Notes: generated from the sequence alone by a model not told the origin. A stretch of DNA of 64,000 bases from Mycolicibacter sp. MU0083 (GCF_963378075.1 NZ_OY726394.1:2604001-2668000), one strand, 5' to 3'. Shown: positions 1-9,787, counted from the stretch's first letter. Numbers and translations are program-made.

Positions 1-605
1 ACTTCGCCGCGTTCGAACCGCGCCCAGGCGCGGCCCGCTGTTATCAGATTGGCCACCCGGCGGCGGTAGGCCCGACCGCCGTCACCGGCCCGCGGATCCA
101 CCCCGACCTCGCCGATGAACATGTCGACCGCCGCCACCAGGTACGCGTCGAGTTCGTCGGGTCGCACCTGACGCACGTCCGGATCCATCGCGCACGAGGG
201 CATGGTGCGCAGTTCCATCAGCGGCTGATTCTCCCGCACGTCGCGAGCCGGGCCCCAGGCGTCGGCGAGGCGCTGCCACATCGGCAACACCAACTCGGCC
301 CGGCCGACCAATGACGAGCAACGCCGGATCGCGCCCACCGCCTTGTCCGCGAAGGCCGCCAGATCGGCCGGCGCGCCACGCAGTGGAATCAGGTTGGCCC
401 CTGCGTAACACAGGGATTCGGTCACCGCGCCCCGCGTCCAGAGCTCCCCGCCGATCAACCGGGGATCGACGCCGTGGTCGGCGACCCGCGCCGCGACCAT
501 GCAGGAACCGACCGGATCCTCCTCGAGCACCCGCCAGACCGCAGCCGCATCACGCGCAACGGTTACCCGTTGCTGATCGAGCCGAAAATCCGGCAGCGCC
601 GACAT
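1..605 (-). CDS. GNAT-family acetyltransferase, C-terminus beyond window (Rv2867c-like)
   Basis: The frame opens with ATG at 603-605 on the minus strand and stays open to the left edge, giving about 201 residues without a stop, so the C-terminal part lies outside. The N-terminus reads MSALPDFRLDQQRV. The protein ends in the window inside the stretch FIGEVGVDP...AGRAWARFE, which resembles the start of the catalytic half of two-part mycobacterial GNAT proteins. It lies 6 nt upstream of ispG on the same strand, the same neighbour as Rv2867c in M. tuberculosis, so it is probably the first gene transcribed before ispG here or part of the same operon. The acetyl-CoA loop is not in the window, so the family call rests on the visible N-terminal half and on synteny. 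The substrate is unknown. Confidence 0.75.
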   Translation of the reverse strand, partial: MSALPDFRLDQQRVTVARDAAAVWRVLEEDPVGSCMVAARVADHGVDPRLIGGELWTRGAVTESLCYAGANLIPLRGAPADLAAFADKAVGAIRRCSSLVGRAELVLPMWQRLADAWGPARDVRENQPLMELRTMPSCAMDPDVRQVRPDELDAYLVAAVDMFIGEVGVDPRAGDGGRAYRRRVANLITAGRAWARFERGE

Positions 606-611
606 GGTGAT

Positions 612-1763
612 TCAGCTTACGGCGACGGTGGGCGAACCGCCGGGAGTTCCGTCCCCCATCTGCTCGGCCAACCGCATGGCCTCCTCGATCAGAGTCTCGA
701 CGATCTGCGACTCGGGGACGGTCTTGATCACCTCACCCTTGACGAAGATCTGCCCCTTGCCGTTACCGGAAGCCACCCCCAGATCCGCCTCGCGGGCTTC
801 ACCGGGTCCGTTGACCACACAACCCATCACCGCGACCCGCAACGGGACGTCGAGACCCTCCAGTCCGGCGGTGACCTCGTTGGCCAACCGGTAGACGTCG
901 ACCTGCGCCCGCCCGCAGGACGGACACGAGACGATCTCCAATCCCCGCGGCCGCAGATTGAGCGACTCCAGGATCTGGTTGCCGACCTTGACCTCTTCGA
1001 CCGGCGGCGCCGACAGCGACACCCGGATGGTGTCGCCGATGCCGCGCGACAGCAGCGCCCCGAACGCCACCGCGGATTTGATGGTGCCCTGGAACGCCGG
1101 CCCGGCCTCGGTGACGCCGAGATGCAGCGGATAGTCGCACTGCTCCGCCAGCTGCTCGTAGGCGGCCACCATCACGACCGGGTCGTTGTGCTTCACGCTG
1201 ATCTTGATGTCGCCGAAGCCGTGCTCCTCGAACAGCGACGCCTCCCAGAGTGCGGACTCCACCAGGGCTTCCGGGGTGGCCTTGCCGTACTTGGCCAGGA
1301 ACCGCTGGTCCAGCGAGCCGGCGTTGACGCCGATCCGGATCGGGATCCCCGCGGCGCCGGCCGCTTTGGCGACCTCGCCGACCCGGCCGTCGAACTCCTT
1401 GATGTTGCCCGGGTTCACCCGCACCGCGGCACACCCGGCATCGATCGCGGCGAAGATGTACTTGGGCTGGAAATGGATGTCGGCGATCACCGGGATCTGG
1501 CTGTGCCGGGCGATCTCGGCCAGCGCGTCGGCGTCCTCCTGCCGCGGGCAGGCCACCCGCACGATGTCGCAACCCGAAGCCGTCAGCTCCGCGATCTGCT
1601 GCAACGTCGTGTTCACGTCGTGGGTCTTGGTGGTACACATCGACTGCACCGCGATCGGATGCTCGCTGCCCACTCCGACGCCGCCGACGTCGAGCTGGCG
1701 GGTCTTGCGCCGCGGCGCCAGCGTCGGCGGAGGTGCAGCCGGCATTCCCAGCCCGACGCTCAT
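612..1763 (-). CDS. ispG: 4-hydroxy-3-methylbut-2-en-1-yl diphosphate synthase (IspG/GcpE)
   Basis: IspG reductively opens the cyclic diphosphate MEcPP to HMBPP, the next-to-last step of the MEP isoprenoid pathway in the cytosol, using a 4Fe-4S cluster. The 383-residue protein has the three cluster cysteines in the expected C-x2-C and C spacing (C280, C283 in SCPSCGR; C315 in [10 protein letters not shown]), with the catalytic glutamate E322 following. The TIM-barrel half carries the conserved [10 protein letters not shown] and RVNPGNI stretches. The length is normal for the short two-domain bacterial form. The start MSVGLGMP matches the remembered mycobacterial start. It follows rip1 by 13 nt and dxr lies just beyond, so two MEP genes flank the protease gene, as in other mycobacteria. 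Confidence 0.97.
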   Translation of the reverse strand: MSVGLGMPAAPPPTLAPRRKTRQLDVGGVGVGSEHPIAVQSMCTTKTHDVNTTLQQIAELTASGCDIVRVACPRQEDADALAEIARHSQIPVIADIHFQPKYIFAAIDAGCAAVRVNPGNIKEFDGRVGEVAKAAGAAGIPIRIGVNAGSLDQRFLAKYGKATPEALVESALWEASLFEEHGFGDIKISVKHNDPVVMVAAYEQLAEQCDYPLHLGVTEAGPAFQGTIKSAVAFGALLSRGIGDTIRVSLSAPPVEEVKVGNQILESLNLRPRGLEIVSCPSCGRAQVDVYRLANEVTAGLEGLDVPLRVAVMGCVVNGPGEAREADLGVASGNGKGQIFVKGEVIKTVPESQIVETLIEEAMRLAEQMGDGTPGGSPTVAVS

Positions 1764-1776
1764 GAGGCGACTCCTA

Positions 1777-2994
1777 TCAAAACAGTCTGATCGGATTGAC
1801 CAGGTCGGCGGTGACGGTCAATAGCATGTAGCCGACCACGACCACCAAGACTACGTAGGTGGCCGGCATCAGCTTGAGATAGTTCACCGGCGCCGCGGCG
1901 ACCTTGCCCCGCGCCGACCGGACCAGGTTGCGCAGTTTCTCGTACAGTGCGATCGCGATGTGGCCGCCGTCGAACGGCAGCAGCGGCACCAGGTTGAGCA
2001 CACCGAGGATGAAGTTCAGCTGGGCCAGGAAGAACCAGAACGCCACCCACAGACCGTGATCGACGGTGTCGCCGCCGATGATCGATGCACCGACCACGCT
2101 GATCGGGGTCTCGGGGTCGCGGGGACCGCTCGGATTGCCGATCGCGTGCACCAGCGCCCCGACCTTGGTGGGGATGTTGGCCAGCGATTTGCCCAGCAGC
2201 ACGCCGAGGTCGCCGCTGAAGGCGACGGTGGCCGGGACCGCGTCGATCGGGCCGTAGCGGGTCGGCCCGAATTGCGCGGCACCGACACCGATCGCACCGA
2301 CCGTGGTGGCGACGGCCTCGCGGTCGGCGCCGTCGGCGATCCAGCGCTGGGTGGGGGCCACGTCGACGTAGCGCGTCAACGTGGTGCCGTCGCGTTCGAT
2401 GACGATCGGGGTACGGCCGTGCTGCTTGCGCACCGCCGCGGCCATCTCGTCGAAGGTCGACACCGAGGTGTCGCCGACCTTGACCACCACGTCGCCGGCC
2501 TCGATACCGGCCAGTGCAGCCGGCCCGGGCCCCGTGCAGGTGCCCAGTTCGCCCTTGGCGATTTCCGGTGCCACACATGCCGTTTCACCGATGACGGCGG
2601 TGGTGGGTGCGTGCAGGTTGGGCAGGCCCCAGATGACGGCGATGGCGTAGACCATGACCAGACCGATGACGAAGTTCATCCCGGGCCCGGCCGCGAGCAC
2701 CGCCACCCGCTTCCAGGTGCTCTGCTTGTACATCGCGCGCTCTTGCTCGTCGGGCTCCAACTCTTCGACGGACGTCATGCCGGCGATGTCGCAGAATCCG
2801 CCGGCGGGGATCGCCTTGAGGCCGTATTCGGTCTCGCCGCGTCGTGTCGACCACAGCGTGGGCCCGAAACCGACGAAGTAGCGTCGCACCTTCATTCCGG
2901 TGGCCCGGGCCACCCACATGTGGCCGCATTCGTGCAGTGCCACCGAAACCAGGATGGCCAGCGCGAACAACGCAATGCCGACCGCGAACATCAT
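1777..2994 (-). CDS. rip1: Site-2 zinc metalloprotease Rip1 (RseP-like)
   Basis: Rip1 cuts transmembrane anti-sigma factors and other substrates within the membrane, controlling envelope and lipid gene expression. The 405-residue protein shows the S2P layout: a first membrane helix with the zinc motif H21-E22-C-G-H25, a PDZ region in the middle (around [21 protein letters not shown]), and a late helix containing [12 protein letters not shown] that supplies the third metal ligand. The last segment [13 protein letters not shown] is a further membrane helix. The start is double (MM). The first ATG overlaps the dxr stop by 4 nt (ATGA), which suggests translational coupling. The length and start agree with M. 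tuberculosis Rv2869c. Confidence 0.96.
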   Translation of the reverse strand: MMFAVGIALFALAILVSVALHECGHMWVARATGMKVRRYFVGFGPTLWSTRRGETEYGLKAIPAGGFCDIAGMTSVEELEPDEQERAMYKQSTWKRVAVLAAGPGMNFVIGLVMVYAIAVIWGLPNLHAPTTAVIGETACVAPEIAKGELGTCTGPGPAALAGIEAGDVVVKVGDTSVSTFDEMAAAVRKQHGRTPIVIERDGTTLTRYVDVAPTQRWIADGADREAVATTVGAIGVGAAQFGPTRYGPIDAVPATVAFSGDLGVLLGKSLANIPTKVGALVHAIGNPSGPRDPETPISVVGASIIGGDTVDHGLWVAFWFFLAQLNFILGVLNLVPLLPFDGGHIAIALYEKLRNLVRSARGKVAAAPVNYLKLMPATYVVLVVVVGYMLLTVTADLVNPIRLF

Positions 2995-4172
2995 CGGGTG
3001 CTTCCGACCTTTCTCGTAGCCATCGCCTCGACACTGCGAGCCGCGCGCCGTCTGGCCCAGCGTTGCGCGTCGAGTACCTCATCCACGGTAGCCGGTTGCG
3101 CGGACCACTGGTCGGCGGCGCCCAGCACCTCGGCGATGGTGTCCACGATCGCGGGGAAACCGATCCGGCCCGCCAGGAAGGCTTCGGCGGCTTCTTCGTT
3201 GGCGGCGTTGTAGACCGCGGTCAGGCAGCCGCCGGTCCGACCTGCCTGGCGCGCCAACTGCACCGCCGGGAAGACGGTGTCATCGAGCGGCTCGAACTCC
3301 CAGGTGGAGGCGGCGGAGAAGTCACAGGCCGCCGCGGCCCCGGGCACCCGCGCGGGCCAGCCCAGGGCCAGTGCGATCGGCAGCCGCATATCGGGCGGGC
3401 TGGCCTGGGCGATCGTCGAGCCGTCGGTGAAGGTGACCATGGAATGCACGATCGACTGCGGGTGGACGACGACGTCGATGTGCTCATAGGGCACACCGAA
3501 CAGCAGATGGGTTTCGATGAGTTCGAGCCCCTTGTTCACCAGCGACGCCGAGTTCAGCGTGTTCATCGGGCCCATCGACCAGGTCGGATGCGCACCGGCC
3601 TGTTCCGGGGTGACGTGTTCGAGCTGGGCCGCCGAGAGGCCGCGGAAGGGGCCGCCGGAGGCGGTGAGCACGATCTTGGCCACCTCGTCGGCGGTGCCGC
3701 CGCGCAGGCACTGCGCGATCGCGGAGTGTTCGGAGTCCACCGGCACGATCTGGCCGGGTGCGGCGGCCTGCAGCACCAGCGGGCCCCCGGCGATCAGCGA
3801 TTCCTTGTTGGCCAGCGCCAGCCGGGCGCCGGTCTCGAGCGCGGCCAGCGTGGGTCGCAGCCCCAGCGCGCCGACCAGCGCGTTGAGCACCACGTCGGCC
3901 TCGGTGTCTTCGACCAGCCGGTTGACGGCGTCGGGTCCCCGGTAGGGGGCGTCGAGCGCGGCACCGACCTGCTCGTTCGCGACGGCGATCCGGCTCACCC
4001 CGGTCTCGGCGCGCTGGGCGGCCAGCAGCTCGGGGCTACCGCCGCCGGCGGCCAGGCCGACGATCTCGAACCGGTCGGGGTTCGCCGCGATCACCTGCAA
4101 TGCCTGGGTCCCGATCGAGCCGGTGGAGCCCAACAGCAGAACTTTGATCCGGCCCGCCGCAGACAAACTCAC
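2991..4172 (-). CDS. dxr: 1-deoxy-D-xylulose 5-phosphate reductoisomerase (Dxr)
   Basis: Dxr converts DXP to MEP with NADPH, the committed step of the MEP pathway and the fosmidomycin target. The nucleotide-binding loop GSTGSIGT lies at residues 15-22, followed later by [12 protein letters not shown] and the metal/substrate motif [10 protein letters not shown]. The gene is 393 residues from the GTG at 4172. A longer frame reaches ATG at 4271, but its extra residues are unlike the family and run into the upstream VOC gene, so the GTG 19 nt after that gene's stop is preferred. The stop overlaps the rip1 start by 4 nt. With rip1 and ispG it forms one transcription unit. Confidence 0.96.
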   Translation of the reverse strand: MSLSAAGRIKVLLLGSTGSIGTQALQVIAANPDRFEIVGLAAGGGSPELLAAQRAETGVSRIAVANEQVGAALDAPYRGPDAVNRLVEDTEADVVLNALVGALGLRPTLAALETGARLALANKESLIAGGPLVLQAAAPGQIVPVDSEHSAIAQCLRGGTADEVAKIVLTASGGPFRGLSAAQLEHVTPEQAGAHPTWSMGPMNTLNSASLVNKGLELIETHLLFGVPYEHIDVVVHPQSIVHSMVTFTDGSTIAQASPPDMRLPIALALGWPARVPGAAAACDFSAASTWEFEPLDDTVFPAVQLARQAGRTGGCLTAVYNAANEEAAEAFLAGRIGFPAIVDTIAEVLGAADQWSAQPATVDEVLDAQRWARRRAARSVEAMATRKVGSTR

Positions 4173-4191
4173 CTGCTCATTGTGCCCGAGA

Positions 4192-4593
4192 TCAGCCGAG
4201 CGGCTCCCCGGCGTAGTCACCGAAGCTCCACAGGTTGCCCTCCGGGTCGCGGACGGTGAACTCGCGGGCACCGTAGTCGGTGTCGGCCAACGGCCGCACC
4301 ACGTCGGCTTCGCACCGCGTCACCCGCTGATACAGGGCGTCGGGGTCGCCGGTGACGACATAGCCGCCGGCGGTGCCCGGCTCCCGTGACCACACGTTGC
4401 CGGGTTTGTGGCTGCCGAGCATGATGCCGCCGCTGCCTTCGGGCCAGATCAGCTCGGCGTGCTCGATGGTGTCGCCGGTGTCGCCGCAGCGGGCGGTGAC
4501 GACGAAGCCGAATGTGTCGACGTAGTAGTCGATGAGCTTGGGCGCGTCATGTGCCGTCAGGGTCAGCCAGACAGTCGGATTCGAATTGGTCAT
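4192..4593 (-). CDS. VOC-superfamily (glyoxalase/bleomycin-resistance-like) protein
   Basis: This is a 133-residue single-domain protein with two beta-alpha-beta-beta-beta modules. It opens with [20 protein letters not shown] and has the late [18 protein letters not shown] segment, which carries the usual metal-ligand glutamate/aspartate region of VOC proteins. The pattern (YYVDTFGF early, [10 protein letters not shown] late) is that of the PhnB/glyoxalase-like group rather than a true glyoxalase I. No substrate can be read from the sequence. It overlaps the end of the AraC-type regulator gene upstream by 47 nt on the same strand, so the two are almost certainly co-expressed, and it ends 19 nt before dxr. 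Confidence 0.85.
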   Translation of the reverse strand: MTNSNPTVWLTLTAHDAPKLIDYYVDTFGFVVTARCGDTGDTIEHAELIWPEGSGGIMLGSHKPGNVWSREPGTAGGYVVTGDPDALYQRVTRCEADVVRPLADTDYGAREFTVRDPEGNLWSFGDYAGEPLG

Positions 4594-5488
4594 GACACCA
4601 CTGTGATCGCGGTGCGTGGCCGCCGTCTTGAATGTTTTGGAACTCCTCGGCCAGCCAGGCCCCGGGCGGGACTCCGGCGAACCTGACGAACTCTCGGGTC
4701 AGATGGGCCTGGTCGGAGTATCCGGCCTGGGCGGCGATGCCGGCCAGATCGACTCGACGGTGCCGACGTGCGTCGCCGGCGATCCGGGCGGTCGCGTACT
4801 CGAAGCGCATCAGCATCGCCACGGTCTTGGGGGTACGGCCGACTTCCCGCCGAAACAGCGTGCTCAGCTGCCGCCGGCTCAGACCGACCCGCTCGGCGAG
4901 AGCACTGACCGGCGCCCGGCCCCGGCTGCGCTGCAGCAACTGCCAGGCATGGGCCACCTCGGGACGCACCGCAGTGCCGGGGGCCTGCAGATGACGCTGC
5001 CGCGCCTCGATCAGATACTCCGCCACCACCGCGAAGGCGTCGGGCCAGCGACGCGCCTCGGTTGCCCGCTCGTGCAGTCGCGCCGACGCCCGCCCGAGCA
5101 CCGGGGCCGCATCGAAATCGGTCACGCTCAATTCGGCGGCAGGCGCCCCGAACAGCACGCGCGACGCCAACGGATGCACCGCCACCTGCACCCCCGCCTG
5201 GCCCCGACACTGCCGCACATGGCTGGCCTGCACGTGCAGCCCACCCAGGATGACCGGATTCGGCCGGGCAAGCGGCAAGGTGTCGGCGCTGGCGGCGACC
5301 TCGACCCCGTCGTCGAGGCTGATGATGAACACCAACGTCGACGACGGCATCCCCCGATGCGCGGCGTCGGGGACCTCCCGCGTGCGGTAACCCACCATCG
5401 ACGTCACGCCCGGTGCGCTGTGCGTCGGCGCCACGGCGAAATCACAGACCGGCGGCACATCTGCGGCTTCGCAGCCCATGGCGTCCAC
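4547..5488 (-). CDS. AraC-family transcriptional regulator
   Basis: A 313-residue protein with a C-terminal AraC DNA-binding domain. The first helix-turn-helix is around SALAERVGLSRRQLSTLFRR and the second around AGYSDQAHLTREFVRFAG, about residues 195-285. The N-terminal half (GYRTREVPDAAHRGMPSS and following) looks like the small effector-sensing domain seen in many actinobacterial AraC regulators. The frame opens at a GTG at 5488, and an ATG three codons in (5479) is equally possible. The 3' end overlaps the VOC gene, so it probably controls its own operon. The effector is unknown. The tail after residue 290 is family-divergent and overlaps the VOC gene in another frame. Confidence 0.85.
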   Translation of the reverse strand: MDAMGCEAADVPPVCDFAVAPTHSAPGVTSMVGYRTREVPDAAHRGMPSSTLVFIISLDDGVEVAASADTLPLARPNPVILGGLHVQASHVRQCRGQAGVQVAVHPLASRVLFGAPAAELSVTDFDAAPVLGRASARLHERATEARRWPDAFAVVAEYLIEARQRHLQAPGTAVRPEVAHAWQLLQRSRGRAPVSALAERVGLSRRQLSTLFRREVGRTPKTVAMLMRFEYATARIAGDARRHRRVDLAGIAAQAGYSDQAHLTREFVRFAGVPPGAWLAEEFQNIQDGGHAPRSQWCHDQFESDCLADPDGT

Positions 5489-5558
5489 GGTAGATCGGGA
5501 AAGTTCGGGTATGCCAGAATGTTGCGCAGCAGTTGCCAGCCGAACTTAAGGAGTCGAA

Positions 5559-5813
5559 GTGGCCAGTACCGAGGTGGAGCGCCACAACGGCGTCGACCCT
5601 GTCGAGGTGCCGTCGGCAGCATGGGGCTGGAGCGCGATCAACTACCGCACCTGGCACATCGTGGGACTCGTCCTCGCCGGTTTTCTGCTGCTGATGCTGC
5701 GCGGTAACCACGTCGGCCACGTCGAGGATTGCTTCGTGGTGGGCTTCGCCGGGCTGACACTGTTCGTCGTCGTGCGCGACATCATCGGCCGCAATCGCGG
5801 CTGGCTGCGCTGA
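5559..5813 (+). CDS. Small membrane protein, DUF2631 family (Rv2876-like)
   Basis: An 84-residue protein with two predicted membrane helices: about residues 33-49 (HIVGLVLAGFLLLMLRG) and about 58-75 (CFVVGFAGLTLFVVVRDI), joined by a short GNHVGHVED loop. A hydrophilic N-terminus of about 25 residues and a basic tail (GRNRGWLR) flank them. The GTG start is supported by an AAGGAG ribosome-binding site 6 nt upstream (5547-5552). The sequence and size fit the actinobacterial DUF2631 family, which has no assigned function. It is the only plus-strand gene in the first 9 kb and converges on rlmN across a long inverted repeat. Confidence 0.85.
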   Translation: MASTEVERHNGVDPVEVPSAAWGWSAINYRTWHIVGLVLAGFLLLMLRGNHVGHVEDCFVVGFAGLTLFVVVRDIIGRNRGWLR

Positions 5814-5827
5814 CCGCAGTCCCCGTT

Positions 5828-5890
5828 CCGCGAGATCGGACTGACGCAGAGGCCTAGTCGGCCTTTTCCTGCGTGGTTCCGATCTCGCGG
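5828..5890. terminator. Long inverted repeat, likely bidirectional terminator
   Basis: Perfect 13-nt arms (5828-5840, CCGCGAGATCGGA; 5878-5890) enclose a second pair, ACGCAG (5844-5849) with CTGCGT (5869-5874), and an inner AGGCC-TAGTC-GGCCT hairpin (5850-5864) followed by TTT. It sits between convergent DUF2631 and rlmN, ending 5 nt from the rlmN stop. Nested arms with a T run fit a terminator serving both strands. Confidence 0.7.
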
Positions 5891-5895
5891 CGTCT

Positions 5896-6990
5896 TTACC
5901 GGGTTTCGGCGGCCAACTGCCCGCAGGCGGCCGCGATCTCGCGGCCTCGGGTGTCGCGGACCGTGCATTCCACGCCTTGGGCGCGCACCCGCTTCACGAA
6001 CTCCCGCTCCACCGGCTTGGGACTGGCGTCCCACTCGCTGCCGGGAGTCGGGTTCAACGGAATCAGATTGACGTGCACCAACGGCCCGAGCGCCCGGTGC
6101 AGCTTCTTGCCGAGCAGGTCCGCCCGCCAGGGCTGGTCGTTGACGTCCCGGATCAACGCGTACTCCACCGACACCCGCCGGCCGGTCACGTCCGCGTAGT
6201 AGCGGGCCGCGTCGAGCACTTCGGCGACCTTCCACCGGTTGTTGACCGGGACCAGGGTGTCGCGTAACTCGTCGTCGGGGGTGTGCAGCGACAACGCCAG
6301 GGTGACCCCGAGACGCTCGTCGGCCAGTTTGCGAATCGCCGGGGCCAGTCCCACCGTCGACACCGTCACCGCTCGCGCCGAGATGCCGAACCCGTTCGGC
6401 GGCGCCGCGGTGATCCGCCGGACGGCGGCCACCACCCGGGCGTAGTTGGCCAGCGGCTCGCCCATCCCCATGAACACGATGTTGGACAACCGGCCCTGAT
6501 CCCGGTCGCGCAGGTCGACGGCGGCCGCCCGCACCTGTTCGAGGATCTCCGCGGTGGACAGGTTGCGGGTCAACCCGGCCTGGCCGGTGGCGCAGAACGG
6601 GCAGGCCATGCCGCAACCGGCCTGCGAAGAGATGCACACCGTGTTGCGGCGCGGGTAGCGCATCACCACCGATTCGAATTTGGACCGGTCATGTGCTCGC
6701 CACAACGTCTTACGGGTCTCCCCCGCATCGCATTCGACCTGATTGGCGGCGGTCAGCAGGCCGGGGAACAACGCGTCGGCCACCGAGGAGCGCACCGCGG
6801 CCGGCAGGTCGGTCATCTGCTGGGGGTCGGCGATCAGCCGGCCGTAGTACTGGTTCGCCAGCTGTTTGGCCCGAAAGGCCGGCAACCCCAATTCCACGAC
6901 CGCGGCCACCACACCGTCGGCGTCGAGATCGGCCAGGTGCCGTGGGGGCAGTGCGCGTCGGGGCGCGTTGAACACCAGCTGTTGCGTCAT
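5896..6990 (-). CDS. rlmN: Dual-specificity 23S rRNA A2503 / tRNA A37 C2-methyltransferase RlmN
   Basis: RlmN is a radical-SAM enzyme that methylates C2 of adenine 2503 in 23S rRNA and of A37 in some tRNAs. The 364-residue protein carries the cluster motif C126-x3-C130-x2-C133 ([13 protein letters not shown]), followed by [14 protein letters not shown] and the SAM-binding GMGEPLANY segment. The C-terminal region has [13 protein letters not shown] and ends with [11 protein letters not shown], which holds the conserved late cysteine used in catalysis. The length is normal. It is the last gene of the minus-strand unit behind cdsA, 24 nt downstream of it. Confidence 0.97.
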   Translation of the reverse strand: MTQQLVFNAPRRALPPRHLADLDADGVVAAVVELGLPAFRAKQLANQYYGRLIADPQQMTDLPAAVRSSVADALFPGLLTAANQVECDAGETRKTLWRAHDRSKFESVVMRYPRRNTVCISSQAGCGMACPFCATGQAGLTRNLSTAEILEQVRAAAVDLRDRDQGRLSNIVFMGMGEPLANYARVVAAVRRITAAPPNGFGISARAVTVSTVGLAPAIRKLADERLGVTLALSLHTPDDELRDTLVPVNNRWKVAEVLDAARYYADVTGRRVSVEYALIRDVNDQPWRADLLGKKLHRALGPLVHVNLIPLNPTPGSEWDASPKPVEREFVKRVRAQGVECTVRDTRGREIAAACGQLAAETR

Positions 6991-7014
6991 GATCGGTTCC
7001 AGTATGCCCGGTGA

Positions 7015-7881
7015 TCAGGGCAGCACGGCGAGCACGATCCAGGTCACCACGGCCGACGGCAGCAGTCCGTCCAGCCGGTCCATCATGCCGCCGTGGCCGG
7101 GCAGCAGCCGACCCATGTCTTTGATGCCGAGATCCCGCTTGACCTGGGACTCGATCAGGTCGCCGAAGACCGCGGTCAGCACCAGCAGCACTCCCAGCGG
7201 CAGCCCCACCCACCACGGCCGGTGCAGGAACACCACCACCGCGAACACCGCCGCGGCAACGCCGAACACCAGCGATCCGGCGAAGCCCTCCCAGGACTTC
7301 TTCGGGCTGATCGCCGGTGCCATCGGGTGCTTGCCGAACAGCACACCGACGGCGTAACCGCCGGTGTCGGAGAACACCACCGGAAACAGCAGGCACAGCA
7401 CCCGGCCGGGTCCGTCGTCGCGGAAGACCAACAGGGCCGCGAAACTCATGCACAGCGGCACCCAGACGGCGATCAGGATGGTCACCGATGTGTCCCGCAG
7501 GTAGTTGACCGGGGCGTGGTCGAGACCCCTCCCGACCAGCCGCCACATCATGGCGAGCACCACGGTGGCGCCGAAAGCACCCAGCACGCCCCGGGCCCCG
7601 AACGGCAGCGACAGCCACAGCATGGCCTGCCCGCCGAGCGCCAGCGGAATGAACGGCACGTCGTAGCCGACTTCGCGCAGTCGGCGGGTGATCTCGTGGG
7701 TGGCGATCGGAGTCGCGACCGCCAGCAGCAGCACCCAGTACTTCGAGGCGAACAGCAGCGTGTAGACCAGGATCCCGCTCAGCACGACACCCACGACGAT
7801 TGCCGCCGGGAGGTTACGTCCGGCTCGCGACTGTTTCGGTTGCGACTCCGCGGCGTCTACGCCGGTATCGTTGTCTGCCAC
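7015..7881 (-). CDS. cdsA: Phosphatidate cytidylyltransferase (CDP-diglyceride synthase)
   Basis: CdsA makes CDP-diacylglycerol from phosphatidate and CTP, the precursor of phosphatidylinositol, cardiolipin and phosphatidylethanolamine, in the inner membrane. The 288-residue protein has a hydrophilic N-terminus of about 25 residues, several membrane helices, and the C-terminal family signature at residues 257-271 (G-R-x2-P-G-H-G-G-x2-D-R-x-D), preceded by SPKKSWEGFAGS and FGDLIESQVKR. It starts with GTG at 7881 and is 23 nt downstream of frr, in the same operon order (pyrH-frr-cdsA) as in other actinobacteria. Confidence 0.96.
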   Translation of the reverse strand: MADNDTGVDAAESQPKQSRAGRNLPAAIVVGVVLSGILVYTLLFASKYWVLLLAVATPIATHEITRRLREVGYDVPFIPLALGGQAMLWLSLPFGARGVLGAFGATVVLAMMWRLVGRGLDHAPVNYLRDTSVTILIAVWVPLCMSFAALLVFRDDGPGRVLCLLFPVVFSDTGGYAVGVLFGKHPMAPAISPKKSWEGFAGSLVFGVAAAVFAVVVFLHRPWWVGLPLGVLLVLTAVFGDLIESQVKRDLGIKDMGRLLPGHGGMMDRLDGLLPSAVVTWIVLAVLP

Positions 7882-7904
7882 GGTTTTTCGCTGCTGTACG
7901 GCCG

Positions 7905-8462
7905 CTAGACCTCCAGCAGCTCGCCTTCTTTGTGTTTGACCAACTCGTCGATCTGGGTCACGTACTGCTGGGTGGACTTGTCCAAGTCCTTCTCCGCGCG
8001 GCCCACCTCGTCCTCGCCGGCGTCACCGTCTTTGCGAATGCGGCCCAGTTCTTCCATCGCCTTGCGGCGGATGTTGCGCACCGAGACCTTGGCGTCTTCA
8101 CCCTTGGCCTTGGCCTGCTTGACCAGCTCCTTGCGCCGTTCCTCGGTGAGCTGGGGCACCGAGACCCGGATCAGCGAACCGTCGTTGGTGGGGTTCAGGC
8201 CCAGGTCCGAGTTGCGGATCGCGTTCTCGATGGGGCCCAGCTGCGACGCTTCGTAGGGCTTGATCACCACCATCCGCGCCTCGGGCACATTGATGCTGGC
8301 CAGCTGGGTGATCGGGGTGAGCGACCCGTAGTAGTCGATGACGACCCGCGAAAACATGCCCGGGTTGGCCCGACCGGTTCGGATGGTCGAGAGGTCGTCA
8401 CGGGCCACCGACACGGCCTTCTCCATTTTCTCTTCGGCATCGAAGAGAGCCTCGTCGATCAT
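7905..8462 (-). CDS. frr: Ribosome recycling factor
   Basis: RRF, with EF-G, splits the post-termination ribosome. The 185-residue length is exactly that of the family. The N-terminus [17 protein letters not shown], the [10 protein letters not shown] motif (about residues 28-37), [12 protein letters not shown] and the C-terminal long helix ([20 protein letters not shown]) are all typical of the three-helix domain and the beta domain. It lies 70 nt downstream of pyrH on the same strand. Confidence 0.97.
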   Translation of the reverse strand: MIDEALFDAEEKMEKAVSVARDDLSTIRTGRANPGMFSRVVIDYYGSLTPITQLASINVPEARMVVIKPYEASQLGPIENAIRNSDLGLNPTNDGSLIRVSVPQLTEERRKELVKQAKAKGEDAKVSVRNIRRKAMEELGRIRKDGDAGEDEVGRAEKDLDKSTQQYVTQIDELVKHKEGELLEV

Positions 8463-8532
8463 CTGCCCCGCTCCTCAGTTATCGCTTCGCTGTGGCACCC
8501 GCGCCGGCGGCGCCGCCTCGCACCGCTGTTGG

Positions 8533-9282
8533 TCAGGTGGTGACCAGTGTTCCGATCCTCTCACCCGCAACCGCACGGGCGATATTTCCATCAGTCAACA
8601 GGTTGAACACCAGGATCGGCATGCCATTGTCCATGCAGAGGCTGAACGCGGTGGCATCGGCCACCTTCAGGCCCTGTTCGAGAGCCTGCCGGTGGGTGAT
8701 CGAGGTCAACAGCCGGGCGTCGGGGTCGGTCCGCGGGTCGGCGGTGAACACTCCGTCGACGGCTTTGGCCATCAACACCACCTGTGCACCGATCTCCAAT
8801 GCCCGCTGGGCCGCTGTGGTGTCGGTGGAGAAGTACGGCAGCCCCATGCCGGCGCCGAAGATCACCACCCGGCCCTTCTCCAAGTGCCGCTGCGCCCGCA
8901 GCGGAATGTAGGGCTCGGCCACCTGCCCCATGGTGATCGCCGTCTGGACCCGGGTGTCGATGCCTTCCTTCTCCAGGAAGTCCTGCAGCGCAAGGCTGTT
9001 CATCACGGTGCCGAGCATGCCCATGTAGTCCGAGCGCATGCGTTCCATACCGCGCTGTTGCAACTGCGCGCCGCGGAAGAAGTTGCCGCCGCCGATCACC
9101 ACCGCGACCTGGACCCCGCTACGGACGACCTCGGCGATCTGACGTGCCACCTGCGCCACCACATCGGGATCGAGGCCGACCTGCCCGCCACCGAACATCT
9201 CCCCACCGAGCTTGAGCAATACCCGGGTGTAAGGGGGGCGGCCGTCAGGTCGCTCGCCGTCGGTACTCGTCGGCTCCGTCAT
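8533..9282 (-). CDS. pyrH: UMP kinase
   Basis: PyrH phosphorylates UMP to UDP with ATP in the cytosol and is a hexameric amino-acid-kinase-fold enzyme. From the ATG at 9282 the protein has 249 residues: a variable N-terminus, then [44 protein letters not shown] and [17 protein letters not shown], all family hallmarks. An upstream in-frame ATG at 9306 is possible, but the chosen start has a GAGGAG ribosome-binding site and matches the MTEP start of mycobacterial PyrH. It heads the pyrH-frr-cdsA-rlmN unit. Its promoter must lie in the 175-nt divergent region shared with the arsR-type gene. Confidence 0.96.
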   Translation of the reverse strand: MTEPTSTDGERPDGRPPYTRVLLKLGGEMFGGGQVGLDPDVVAQVARQIAEVVRSGVQVAVVIGGGNFFRGAQLQQRGMERMRSDYMGMLGTVMNSLALQDFLEKEGIDTRVQTAITMGQVAEPYIPLRAQRHLEKGRVVIFGAGMGLPYFSTDTTAAQRALEIGAQVVLMAKAVDGVFTADPRTDPDARLLTSITHRQALEQGLKVADATAFSLCMDNGMPILVFNLLTDGNIARAVAGERIGTLVTT

Positions 9283-9414
9283 CAGGCTCCTCGGGGCTCC
9301 GTGCATATAACAGCGCCATCGCGGGAACTGTCCGCGACGGCATTGTCATCCTGCCCTACCGGACCGGTCAAACGCAGCCCGGGGTGGCGAGGTGTCATCG
9401 GGTTGTACAACGTA

Positions 9415-9441
9415 TGAATAAATTTTCAATTGATGTATTCA
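9415..9441. promoter_or_regulatory. AT-rich inverted repeat, candidate operator of the ArsR regulator
   Basis: TGAATA (9415-9420) and TATTCA (9436-9441) are perfect arms around a 15-nt spacer in an unusually AT-rich patch. A TATGGT -10-like hexamer at 9446-9451 puts the start of transcription close to the GTG at 9458, which suggests a leaderless mRNA. ArsR/SmtB proteins bind such 12-2-12-style repeats and usually repress themselves. Confidence 0.5.
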
Positions 9442-9457
9442 CTGCTATGGTCGGCCC

Positions 9458-9787
9458 GTGCCGAACTCGCTACATCAGGTGAAAGCCGAGTTCTTCAAGA
9501 CCCTGGGACACCCCGCCCGGATCCGAGTACTCGAACTGCTCGCCGAACGTGACCACACCGTCGGTGAGCTGCTTCCCGAGATCGGGCTGGAAGCGTCGAA
9601 TCTCTCCCAGCAACTCGGCGTACTGCGCCGCGCCGGTGTGGTCACCACCACCAAGGACGGCACCACCGTGGTCTACTCCATCGCCTCCCCGGTGATCACC
9701 GAACTGCTCACCGTGGCGCGCAAGGCGATCACCGGCCTGCTCAACGACCAAGTGGCGATCCTCGACGACCTGATGGCGGAGAAATGA
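9458..9787 (+). CDS. ArsR/SmtB-family transcriptional regulator (Rv0081-like)
   Basis: A 109-residue winged-helix protein. The recognition region VGELLPEIGLEASNLSQQLGVLRRAGVVTTTKDGTTVVYSI is the classic ArsR HTH and beta-wing. There is no ELCVCDL-type metal-binding cysteine motif, and the protein has no cysteine at all, so sensing by thiol-bound metal is unlikely. It starts with GTG. It overlaps the following small-subunit gene by 4 nt and heads the hydrogenase-like operon, the same arrangement as Rv0081 ahead of Rv0082-Rv0087 in M. tuberculosis, where Rv0081 belongs to the hypoxia-response network. By inference it represses or tunes this operon. Confidence 0.9.
   Translation: MPNSLHQVKAEFFKTLGHPARIRVLELLAERDHTVGELLPEIGLEASNLSQQLGVLRRAGVVTTTKDGTTVVYSIASPVITELLTVARKAITGLLNDQVAILDDLMAEK

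Noticed and set aside
4173..4271. N-terminal extension of dxr to an ATG at 4271
   Set aside because: The extra residues do not resemble Dxr and overlap the VOC gene. The GTG at 4172 fits family length.
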